This document shows positions 1 through 5,870 of a stretch of DNA of 10,236 nt, in pieces; position 1 is the first letter of the stretch, and every line of letters starts with the position of its first letter. This stretch comes from JAIBBG01 sp031417525 (GTDB lineage: Bacteria > Bacteroidota > Bacteroidia > Flavobacteriales_D > Sanyastnellaceae), in NCBI GenBank assembly GCA_031417525.1, contig JANOVT010000295.1:1-10236 (forward strand). Direction: 5' to 3'. The notes beneath the pieces were generated by a model. The model saw only the letters and a list, made by a program, of their open reading frames with translations. It searched no databases and had not been told where the DNA came from. The position numbers and the translations under genes were made by a program.

Positions 1-1570
1 CCTTTTCCTGACTTTGCAATTTGCCAAGTGGAATACCCGTCTTGTTCGAAATGACCGCAGCGAGATCAATTTTCTCCACTACATCCTTTTTATTTCCTGC
101 CAGGCTCTGCAATTTATCGAGTGTCTTATCGAGGTAAGTTCTAACTTCGACTGACGTATCCATTTTTTTGACGTCCGATTCATCTTCAATCTGACTGAAA
201 AGTACGTGACTCACTTTATCTTTTGCTTGTACGTAAAACCATTTCAGTTCAGCAAGTAATTCAACTTCATCCAACTTTTGGTCATCCAGTTTTTTAAGAC
301 CTTCTTTGAGCGCAGCAATTTCTTCAGCAGAAGTTTCACCCATTAAACGAACAACGCTCATGGTGCGATCAATAAGATCAATGGCGCTGTCGGGCAGACG
401 TCTATCCTTGTCATATCTTTTAGCAAGTCGCACAGATTCTGCGATCGCGTCCGGAGAAAGTTTAAGTTCGTGATGCTTCTCATAATAAGGAGCAATCATT
501 TTCACCATTCGTGTGGCGATACTTTCGTCCGGCTCATCCACTTTCAAAATTTCGAAGCGTCGTGCAAATGCTTCATCCGATTCCACGTACTTGCGATATT
601 CTTCGTTAGTAGTTGCACCTATTAAAGTAATTTCACCACGAGCCAACTCAGGTTTAATTAATTGCGCGGCACCGCCGGCCCCGCCATTTTTATCCAGCAG
701 AACATGAATTTCATCGACGAACAAAATAGCTTTCTCAAACTGTTTGAGTTCGGCCATGATTTTTTTTAGTCGATCCTCCACCTCACCTTTATAAGCGGCG
801 CCTGCAACCAGTGCTCCAAAATCAAGTTCAAAAATGCGAGCGTTCTTTAGTGTTCCGGGAACTTTTCCTTCAATAATATTTAAAGCGAAGCCATCTACCA
901 GGGCTGTTTTACCAACACCAGGTTCACCTATGATGATCACATTTGGTTTTGTTCTTCTACCTAAAATTTCCGCGACCATTCTTACTTCGCGATCGCGTCC
1001 GATGATGCCATCTATTTTTCCTTGTCTGGCTATTTCCGTTTTATCAGAACAAAATTTGAGCAATGCACCCGTGTTGGCAGATTCGCCGGCAGCACCGGTA
1101 CCATTGTTCATTCCACCAGAGATTGCGGATTGCATTTCAGCAGCACTTGCACTTACGTTCAATAATTCATCTTGTTTTATTGGAAACGTTTTGAGCTGAT
1201 CATACGAGAAGACGAGGCCGGGAATACTGAGAGCGGCAAGCACGCACACAGGATCAATCGTTGGCTTGCCAAGTTTGATGCGAATGATATCTGCTTCCTC
1301 CATTAACGTGATAATTTTATCATCACCACGAACGAGATCACCGACCTTACCTTTTGGCAATCCTTCCATACGAATCTCAGCCCATTCTTCCATGTAATGC
1401 AGATCTTTTCCCATATTGATCAACAGCTGCATCAGGCCTGCATCCTTATGAAGCAACGCACGCAGCACATGAGCTCCCGAGAATTGGGGATTTGAAAAAT
1501 CACGGGCAAACTGTTGAGCAATGTGAACAGCCTTTTTAAGATCTTCGGTGTAGTTAATGGTTTCGGTCAT
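1..1570 (-). CDS. clpV: T6SS sheath-recycling AAA+ ATPase ClpV/TssH (N-terminal 523 codons, cut by window edge)
   Basis: Reading the minus strand from ATG at 1570 gives an open frame to base 2 with no stop. The protein starts MTETINYTEDLKKAVHIAQQ. Residues 1-145 look like a Clp N domain (LKKAVHIAQQFA, GAHVLRALL). The first AAA+ module follows: Walker A GEPGVGKT at 215-222, pore loop AAYKGE around Y260, Walker B ILFVDE at 282-287, sensor-1 region GATTNEEYRKY at about 318-328, and the paired arginines of the finger at 337-338. A short middle domain (about 410-500) leads into KTGIPLGKLQ (from 510), the ClpB/ClpV signature just before the second AAA+ module, which lies outside the window. The middle domain is shorter than I recall for ClpB, which favours ClpV, the ATPase that disassembles contracted T6SS sheaths in the cytoplasm. 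The PAAR and DUF4123 genes nearby support that. A housekeeping ClpB paralogue remains possible. Confidence 0.87.
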   Translation of the reverse strand, partial: MTETINYTEDLKKAVHIAQQFARDFSNPQFSGAHVLRALLHKDAGLMQLLINMGKDLHYMEEWAEIRMEGLPKGKVGDLVRGDDKIITLMEEADIIRIKLGKPTIDPVCVLAALSIPGLVFSYDQLKTFPIKQDELLNVSASAAEMQSAISGGMNNGTGAAGESANTGALLKFCSDKTEIARQGKIDGIIGRDREVRMVAEILGRRTKPNVIIIGEPGVGKTALVDGFALNIIEGKVPGTLKNARIFELDFGALVAGAAYKGEVEDRLKKIMAELKQFEKAILFVDEIHVLLDKNGGAGGAAQLIKPELARGEITLIGATTNEEYRKYVESDEAFARRFEILKVDEPDESIATRMVKMIAPYYEKHHELKLSPDAIAESVRLAKRYDKDRRLPDSAIDLIDRTMSVVRLMGETSAEEIAALKEGLKKLDDQKLDEVELLAELKWFYVQAKDKVSHVLFSQIEDESDVKKMDTSVEVRTYLDKTLDKLQSLAGNKKDVVEKIDLAAVISNKTGIPLGKLQSQEK

Positions 1571-1654
1571 AAGAACATTTTAGGTACGAAAATGTCGGTT
1601 TTGGTTTGGCAGATGCATAGACAAAAAATAATTTCATCCGGATGAAAGTGGAGT

Positions 1655-1662
1655 CAAATCTA
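1655..1662 (-). promoter_or_regulatory. Candidate Bacteroidota -7 box for clpV
   Basis: The plus strand reads CAAATCTA, so the minus strand reads TAGATTTG, an exact match to the Bacteroidota -7 consensus TAnnTTTG. It would start transcription about 78 bases before the clpV ATG. The nearest -33-like element (TTTC on the minus strand, 1677-1680) sits about 14 bases away, closer than the usual spacing, so the call is tentative. Confidence 0.35.
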
Positions 1663-1731
1663 AATGAATTTGTGTTGAAACGACCGAAGTTCTTTTTTTT
1701 TTCAAAAAAAATTCCGGATTTCAAAAACGTG

Positions 1732-1739
1732 TATATTTG
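1732..1739 (+). promoter_or_regulatory. Candidate Bacteroidota -7 box for the rightward operon
   Basis: TATATTTG is an exact match to the Bacteroidota -7 consensus TAnnTTTG. It points toward the gene at 1956, leaving a leader of about 210 bases. No clear TTTG element is seen at the expected -33 distance. A weaker box at 1904-1911 is an alternative with a shorter leader. Confidence 0.35.
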
Positions 1740-1955
1740 ATCGCTTTATCAACTCTAAACCACCTCATTTCGCGATGATGTAAAATGGAATTTCATTTCA
1801 ACATTTACTTTCTGCCATGAACAGTCCATCAGAAAAATTCAAATTCACACCATTCACTCTCGGAATGAAATCAAAATCATTTTCGTCTTCAAAAAACGGA
1901 TTGTATGTTTTTACAAAATAGCGAAACAACCGAAAATAATTAATACCACATAACT

Positions 1956-2339
1956 ATGCCAACAACCTCAGGACTCGGAGTCAGAACCATTGCAGACATT
2001 GTTCAGCTCATTACACATTGCAACGCAAATCAGGCGAATGCTGCGGAGAAAGCACTCAAGATCAATCCGGAAAATATTGAAGCACTTTCGAATTCAATCG
2101 GCATACCGATTGGTTCGGTAGGAAACGATGGAGCTATCACGTTGAAAGAAGGCGTGAAGGGTGGAAAAAAAAGCGTTTCATATGTCATTACACCGGGAGA
2201 AATCACAGGCAGTCCTACAATCAATGATGCGAAAAGATTGTGCAATGCAGCGATCATGCAATCGCGCGAATCCAATAAGGGTTCAGGCTCTCAACGGGCA
2301 CTTGGTGCATCGGTAGGAATCTTCAAGAAGATCAAATAG
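1956..2339 (+). CDS. Unrecognised 127-residue protein next to the PAAR gene
   Basis: I do not recognise this protein. It starts at ATG 1956 (MPTTSGLGVRTIADI) and ends at TAG 2337-2339. There is no signal peptide or membrane segment, so it is probably cytoplasmic or delivered by the secretion system. The N-terminal 45 residues look helical and Ala/Asn-rich. A central part (about 48-80) looks beta-rich, with Gly and Lys clusters (EGVKGGKKSVSY). The C-terminal part is helical then Gly/Ser-rich and ends basic (IFKKIK). It has two cysteines, C22 and C96. It is the first gene right of the divergent spacer, 85 bases before PAAR and on the same strand, so it may be a T6SS accessory, structural or cargo protein. 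The opposite-strand ORF over it is a shadow. That it is a real gene is likely; its function is unknown. Confidence 0.72.
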   Translation: MPTTSGLGVRTIADIVQLITHCNANQANAAEKALKINPENIEALSNSIGIPIGSVGNDGAITLKEGVKGGKKSVSYVITPGEITGSPTINDAKRLCNAAIMQSRESNKGSGSQRALGASVGIFKKIK

Positions 2340-2424
2340 AAAATATTCCTGATCTGTTTTGCAGACGACGATAGTTGTTTTGTTATGCTTTGATCAGAAT
2401 TCAATTTGACAACAAGAAAATAAA

Positions 2425-2913
2425 ATGGGACAACCAGCAGCGAGAGTATCAGACATGCATGTCTGCCCGATGGTAACACCGGGTGTACCGCCTGTTCCAC
2501 ATGTGGGCGGGCCTATTTTACCTCCGGGAAAACCGACGGTTTTAATTGGCGGTATGCCGGCAGCAACAGCGACAAATATGTGCACATGTGTTGGGCCACC
2601 GGATATCATTGTTAAAGGATCGATGGGAGTTTTGATTGGTGGACTGCCTGCGGCACGCATGGGAGATACCACAGCACATGGAGGAACGATCGTGGCCGGA
2701 TGTCCGACGGTGTTGATTGGAGATGTGAGTGTGGGGGCGATTGTGGCGGCTCTGGCAGTCATGCCGGCAATATTTATTGGTGAAATATTAAATGCATTGC
2801 CGGTGACAGAATCACATCAGGTTGCTCAAGGAGTTGCTTTGATAAAAGCATCTGAAGGTGGAAAGCCATTTTGCGAAATTTGCGCCAGATTGGCCGCAGC
2901 AGGAAAGACATGA
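2425..2913 (+). CDS. PAAR-domain spike-tip protein with hydrophobic segment and CxxC tail
   Basis: PAAR proteins cap the VgrG spike of T6SS, binding zinc at the tip and carrying effectors. The start at ATG 2425 gives MGQPAARVSDMHVCP, with the family's PAAR motif at residues 4-7. Typical repeats follow: VLIGGMPAAT (39-48), VLIGGLPAARMGD (69-81), TAHGG (83-87) and PTVLIGD (94-100). H12, H26, C93 and H85 are candidate metal-binding residues. Residues 101-122 form a hydrophobic, Ala/Gly/Val-rich stretch that could be one transmembrane helix. The tail has ALIKASEGG followed by PFCEIC, a CxxC motif at C150-C153, and ends at residue 162. No toxin domain is fused. The toxin appears to be encoded by the separate genes just downstream. 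The tail resembles ends I recall from other PAAR proteins, so I do not think it is a frameshifted remnant. Confidence 0.93.
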   Translation: MGQPAARVSDMHVCPMVTPGVPPVPHVGGPILPPGKPTVLIGGMPAATATNMCTCVGPPDIIVKGSMGVLIGGLPAARMGDTTAHGGTIVAGCPTVLIGDVSVGAIVAALAVMPAIFIGEILNALPVTESHQVAQGVALIKASEGGKPFCEICARLAAAGKT

Positions 2914-2932
2914 TGAAAACTGCATTATTCAT

Positions 2933-3295
2933 ATGCTAATAATTTCCAAAGACCAATATCAACAAATTGAACTTTCCCGAAGGAAAGAGTTAATTGACAC
3001 ACTTTCAATTTTCACGAGAAAAAACTTCAAGCAAATCGCCGACAAATTCGAAGAGTTTGAATTAAGAATTCTCCTTAATTCTTTAATCAACAAGTCATTG
3101 AAATATCATCTCACGAATAAATTGCACATACAAAAATTCGTAGAGTTGACAATGAAATATGGTGACAATTTCGAAAACAAATCGATGATGAAACCAGTCA
3201 AAATATTATTGGAAAGAAACTACACTGCGCCTGGAAATCGGATTGAGTCAATTGAAAAACTTCTCAAAACTTTCGAACTTAACAATAAAGCATGA
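2933..3295 (+). CDS. Small helical protein of a T6SS effector-associated type (120 aa)
   Basis: The best start is ATG 2933, giving MLIISKDQYQQIELSRRKEL. The same frame stays open up to 2858, but that stretch overlaps the end of the PAAR gene and does not fit the family pattern. The protein is almost wholly helical: a start of the form M-h-x-h-S-x-x-Q, then EL..R.ELIDTLS (16-28), a middle helix with LRILLNSLINKSLKYHLT (about 46-63), KFVELTMKYGDNFE (about 70-83), and a last helix RIESIEKLLKTFEL. It has no signal peptide. This pattern and length match, from memory, small proteins found between VgrG/PAAR genes and effectors in Proteobacteria, where a chaperone or adaptor role is plausible. It is AT-rich compared with PAAR and clpV (18 of 60 bases G or C at 3121-3180). 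Its stop overlaps the next start (ATGA), which suggests coupled translation. Confidence 0.78.
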   Translation: MLIISKDQYQQIELSRRKELIDTLSIFTRKNFKQIADKFEEFELRILLNSLINKSLKYHLTNKLHIQKFVELTMKYGDNFENKSMMKPVKILLERNYTAPGNRIESIEKLLKTFELNNKA

Positions 3296-3732
3296 GAGAA
3301 ATAGACACTGGCTCAAGTGCTTCCTCTAATGAAGAGAGTTGTCCAGAAGTTGCTAAGGCAAACCGCGAGCTAATAGAGCGTGGCGAAAAATTGGCAATAG
3401 AAAATGGTATTCTCAATGGTAAAGTGATGGAAAATGGATCAGTGCATCCTGTAAGCAGATACGGGTATGAAACTGATATTGGTCTTGTGGAAGTAGATCT
3501 TGTTGGCAAGTCGCATTATGTTAAAGGGAAAAAAGGTGAACCTGGAGTAGATGTTCCAACGCCCCATGTTAAGATTTCTCCTATTAATGATAAAATTCCG
3601 CAGCACATACTTGAAGAGAATCCAAATGCCAGGTACAACAGAAGCAGAGCGGAAGTTAGACCAGCTACCAAAGAAGATTTAGATGAGGTTGAGAAACGAA
3701 TAAAAGAAGATTTGAAAAATAAAAAAGAATAA
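3292..3732 (+). CDS. Candidate T6SS cargo effector / polymorphic-toxin domain (146 aa)
   Basis: Start ATG 3292 overlaps the previous stop as ATGA. A Ser-rich N-terminus (TGSSASSNEES) precedes a helix (about 18-38), then a beta-rich part: SRYGYETDIGLVEVDLVGKS (55-74), GKKGEPGVDVPTPHVK (79-94), and a charged C-terminal helix after RPATKEDLDEVEKRI (123-137). H75 and H92 in PTPHVK, with nearby acidic residues, could be catalytic. The PTPHV and RPAT patterns recall the end of several small toxin domains in polymorphic toxin systems, often nucleases, but I cannot name a family. There is no signal peptide or delivery domain, which fits a cargo effector loaded by the DUF4123 adaptor three genes on. 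The gene order PAAR, helical protein, this ORF, small ORF, DUF4123 is the main argument. A non-toxic accessory protein is the alternative. Confidence 0.6.
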   Translation: MREIDTGSSASSNEESCPEVAKANRELIERGEKLAIENGILNGKVMENGSVHPVSRYGYETDIGLVEVDLVGKSHYVKGKKGEPGVDVPTPHVKISPINDKIPQHILEENPNARYNRSRAEVRPATKEDLDEVEKRIKEDLKNKKE

Positions 3733-3743
3733 ATATTGAAACG

Positions 3744-4151
3744 ATGACGAAAGACTTTGTAATAAAGGACTCAATACTTTGTGTTAAACCACCACATATA
3801 CTAGATATGCACAATAACTACGACTTGGTAGAAATCGTGGAGAAGAGTTCCGACAACAATTTTATACTCAACTTTGAAAAAACAAAAGGTAGTTGGTCAA
3901 TCGCTGATGATCCTGGAAATATACAGTTACAATTTTCCGAAAACATTAACCTGAGCAGTAGCTGCAAGTTATTTGAACTCCTTTTTAACGACATAGATGC
4001 AATCGGTTACAAATCTGAGAATGATCAAAATCTAGATTGGCTGAAGGAAGAGAAGTATTTTGATAAAAATGATACCTTAGTCATAATATTCAGTTCTGGC
4101 GAATGGTTGAAAATCCGCGCTGATTTTGCGAACCTAATCATTAAAAATTAA
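3744..4151 (+). CDS. Candidate immunity protein for the upstream effector (135 aa)
   Basis: I do not recognise a family. The ORF begins at ATG 3744, 11 bases after the candidate toxin, and ends 5 bases before the DUF4123 start. The protein is acidic and has no signal peptide or membrane segment, so it would act in the cytoplasm. It looks like alternating strands and helices: DFVIKDSILCV, DLVEIVEK and NFILNFEKTKGSWSI near the start, and TLVIIFSSGEWLKIRADFANLII at the end. A single-domain acidic protein right behind a toxin candidate is the usual place for an immunity protein, and a cytoplasmic location would fit a toxin acting on nucleic acid. The GC is low (22 of 60 bases at 3961-4020), like its neighbours in the cassette. 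The assignment rests on position, not on homology. Confidence 0.55.
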   Translation: MTKDFVIKDSILCVKPPHILDMHNNYDLVEIVEKSSDNNFILNFEKTKGSWSIADDPGNIQLQFSENINLSSSCKLFELLFNDIDAIGYKSENDQNLDWLKEEKYFDKNDTLVIIFSSGEWLKIRADFANLIIKN

Positions 4152-4156
4152 GTTCA

Positions 4157-4729
4157 ATGTTTTTTATCATTGACGCAGCCAGATGTGGAATTGAAACAGT
4201 CCAATCCTTGAAGCTTTTAAATGCTACTTGTTCTTCTTTATACTTATCAAATAACGAAGAATACCTGGCAGACTTTGCGCCTTATCTTTTCGCATTCGAC
4301 AAGAAATCTGATGCGTTTAATTTAGTTGAGGAAAAAGGCAAAGAAAACTCCTGGGGAATTTTTGCAAATTCTGATGCCAGCTTCGAAATATTATACAAAC
4401 ACTTCCGCAAATTCCTCATAGTCAAAACCGAAGACGGCAAGCAACTCTACTTCCGTTTCTACGACCCCCGCGTGTTGCGCATCTTTTTACCGACCTGCAA
4501 TTCCAATCAGCTGACAGAATTTTTTGGTCCGGTAAAACAGTTTATTATGGAAGATGAGAATCCTGAATTTGTTTTGCGCTTTTGGTTAGAAAACGGATTG
4601 TTGAAACAAGATAAATCAGAAGCATCCACATTTTTTGCTGAAAAAGATGCGAATCAGAATTCACCCCGATTGTCCAATCTCAATACCAAAGCAGAAAGTC
4701 CCTCGAAGTCAAATCCGTGGCTTGATTGA
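4157..4729 (+). CDS. DUF4123-domain T6SS effector adaptor/chaperone
   Basis: DUF4123 proteins (TAP/TEC adaptors) bind a T6SS effector in the cytoplasm and load it on the VgrG/PAAR spike. The protein starts MFFIIDAARCG, the usual opening strand with an (L/I)DAAR-like motif. APYLFAF (41-47) and SWGIFA with W66 (65-70) follow, then KHFRKFLIVKTEDGKQLYFR (81-100). The family signature is FRFYDPRVLRIFLPTC at 99-114, and then the QLTEFFGPV motif ends at 126. Residues 1-150 hold the domain. The last 40 residues are polar and probably disordered. It is 190 residues long, a normal single-domain size. Its presence is the best evidence that the two ORFs before it include an effector, since these adaptors are encoded beside their cargo. 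GC is low in most of the gene, with a spike at 4441-4500 (32 of 60) over the conserved motif. Confidence 0.9.
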   Translation: MFFIIDAARCGIETVQSLKLLNATCSSLYLSNNEEYLADFAPYLFAFDKKSDAFNLVEEKGKENSWGIFANSDASFEILYKHFRKFLIVKTEDGKQLYFRFYDPRVLRIFLPTCNSNQLTEFFGPVKQFIMEDENPEFVLRFWLENGLLKQDKSEASTFFAEKDANQNSPRLSNLNTKAESPSKSNPWLD

Positions 4730-4819
4730 TTTACATTTTTAGGGATATGCGCTTGACGATGACTTGTTTCTTGGAAAAAAACGCGATCGCTCTGCGACAA
4801 CTGCCAGTTCCTGATTTTC

Positions 4820-4829
4820 TTTGCGCAAA
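4820..4829. promoter_or_regulatory. Palindrome before the lipoprotein gene
   Basis: TTTGCGCAAA is a perfect 10-base palindrome 14 bases before the lipoprotein start codon. It could be an operator half-site pair, or chance. No matching copy was seen elsewhere in the window. Confidence 0.2.
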
Positions 4830-4843
4830 TAAAAAATCCAACC

Positions 4844-5803
4844 ATGCGCATTTTTGCTCTTGTCATTTTGATCATCCTTTCTGGTTGTAACAACTCTAAT
4901 CCCGCAACCTCTCAGCCACCTGGTAGTTCATCTGTTCAGACGAAAGTGAAACCAGCCAATTCGAAAGTGTTTGTCAAATCACTTGGAGTCATGGCGACCA
5001 TACCTTCTGATCACATCAAAGCACCTTCAAAGAATGTTTTTCGAATGTATTCTCCGGATGGATTATTTGAATACTTCTGCACGTGGGAGACAACGCAAAC
5101 ACCAGACATGATGCGCAAGGCTTTCAAAGCCGGCACCGACATGGGAAATGGAATGTTCAGCAGGTACATCGGTGAGGTTGTGCCGATCAGTCCTACTGCC
5201 GAAGCATTTAATTACGGAGTTTATCTTTTCGAGAATGCACAACAGATATTGAGTGGTTATGAAATTCATGATTGGTCATCTGATCGTGGTGTATTGATCA
5301 TCACAGTAATGGGAACTTTAGAGAATGCCGGAGTTTTAAAAGACAAAGCAATGAGTCTATATCAATCTACAGAAATTCTTTCTAAAGAAAAATTGGCTGA
5401 AGTAAGCAGCAAGATTAAAAACGATCGCTTGACCATAGGTCGCAATGAAGACGAACAGTTATTTTATTCAAAAGTGACAGACAAGACCTTATTGAATGTG
5501 CAGATGTATGGCGGCAATCCACCACTCAGAAGTGAGCAACGATTTGAATTGTGTGATGCGGGGGCTGGTCGATATGAACTAAAATCCGGTGGTGGTCAAA
5601 ATGCAGGTAATGAAGTTGTGACAGGTACCTGGGATATCTTAGAGGATGATGACGGCGTCATGCTTCTTGTGATTACATCCGAAAATGGCAAGGAAGACAA
5701 ATGGGCAATTGGTCATCATAAAAGTGGTAACGTGACCATTGGAGCGGTTGAGTTTGTTCTGCATCCCAAGGGAAGTCCGGAAGGACCAACTTCATGTAAT
5801 TGA
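4844..5803 (+). CDS. Predicted lipoprotein of unknown function (319 aa)
   Basis: Start ATG 4844 gives MRIFALVILIILSGC, a short lipoprotein signal peptide with lipobox LSGC. Cleavage and lipidation would be at C15. A Ser/Pro/Asn-rich linker (16-40) leads into a first domain, about 43-180, with LGVMATIPSDH, FRMYSPDGLFEYFC and GYEIHDWSSDRGVLIITVMGT. A second, beta-rich domain (about 187-313) contains FELCDAGAGRYEL, VTGTWDILEDDDG and KWAIGHH, reminiscent of small lipocalin-like barrels, but I cannot assign a family. The mature protein is probably anchored in the cell envelope. It starts 114 bases after DUF4123 and has GC like clpV (31 of 60 bases at 5101-5160), so it may not belong to the AT-rich cassette. 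A periplasmic immunity role for a neighbouring effector is possible but unproven. Confidence 0.85.
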   Translation: MRIFALVILIILSGCNNSNPATSQPPGSSSVQTKVKPANSKVFVKSLGVMATIPSDHIKAPSKNVFRMYSPDGLFEYFCTWETTQTPDMMRKAFKAGTDMGNGMFSRYIGEVVPISPTAEAFNYGVYLFENAQQILSGYEIHDWSSDRGVLIITVMGTLENAGVLKDKAMSLYQSTEILSKEKLAEVSSKIKNDRLTIGRNEDEQLFYSKVTDKTLLNVQMYGGNPPLRSEQRFELCDAGAGRYELKSGGGQNAGNEVVTGTWDILEDDDGVMLLVITSENGKEDKWAIGHHKSGNVTIGAVEFVLHPKGSPEGPTSCN

Positions 5804-5870
5804 GTTTAAACAACCATAAATTCTGAATACATTTTTGCTCTATCAACGAAGTTTCTGTGAGCTTCGATGA

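Larger units (their letters stand above)
1571..1955. other. Divergent intergenic spacer between clpV and the PAAR operon
   Basis: No convincing gene is visible in these 385 bases. The spacer separates the minus-strand clpV start from the plus-strand gene at 1956, so it should carry promoters for both directions. It holds a run of T followed by a run of A at about 1691-1710, and two exact TAnnTTTG boxes listed separately. A one-mismatch box (TATGTTTT, 1904-1911) lies about 45 bases before the start at 1956. A 34-codon plus-strand ORF (1817-1921) is present but has no supporting feature. Confidence 0.6.

Noticed and set aside
513..1199. Plus-strand ORFs over clpV (513-707 and 834-1199)
   Set aside because: They are antisense to a strongly conserved AAA+ coding region and their translations have no features.
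1691..1710. T-run followed by A-run in the spacer as a bidirectional terminator
   Set aside because: The genes on either side diverge, so no terminator is needed here, and the hairpin would have only A-T pairs.
1817..1921. 34-codon plus-strand ORF in the divergent spacer (starts MNSPSEKFKF)
   Set aside because: It is short, has no recognisable motif or ribosome-binding signal, and sits where promoter sequence is expected. Not enough to call a gene.
2858..2932. Upstream extension of the small helical protein into the PAAR gene
   Set aside because: The 25 extra residues are an out-of-frame reading of the PAAR tail. The ATG at 2933 gives the family-like start.
2858..2935. Possible frameshift fusing PAAR to the helical protein
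   Set aside because: The PAAR frame ends with a plausible natural tail (PFCEICARLAAAGKT) and the next gene has its own good start, so two genes fit better than one broken gene.
4747..4888. ORF starting at ATG 4747 overlapping the lipoprotein start
   Set aside because: It runs out of frame into the signal peptide region and lacks any feature. The lipobox supports the 4844 frame instead.
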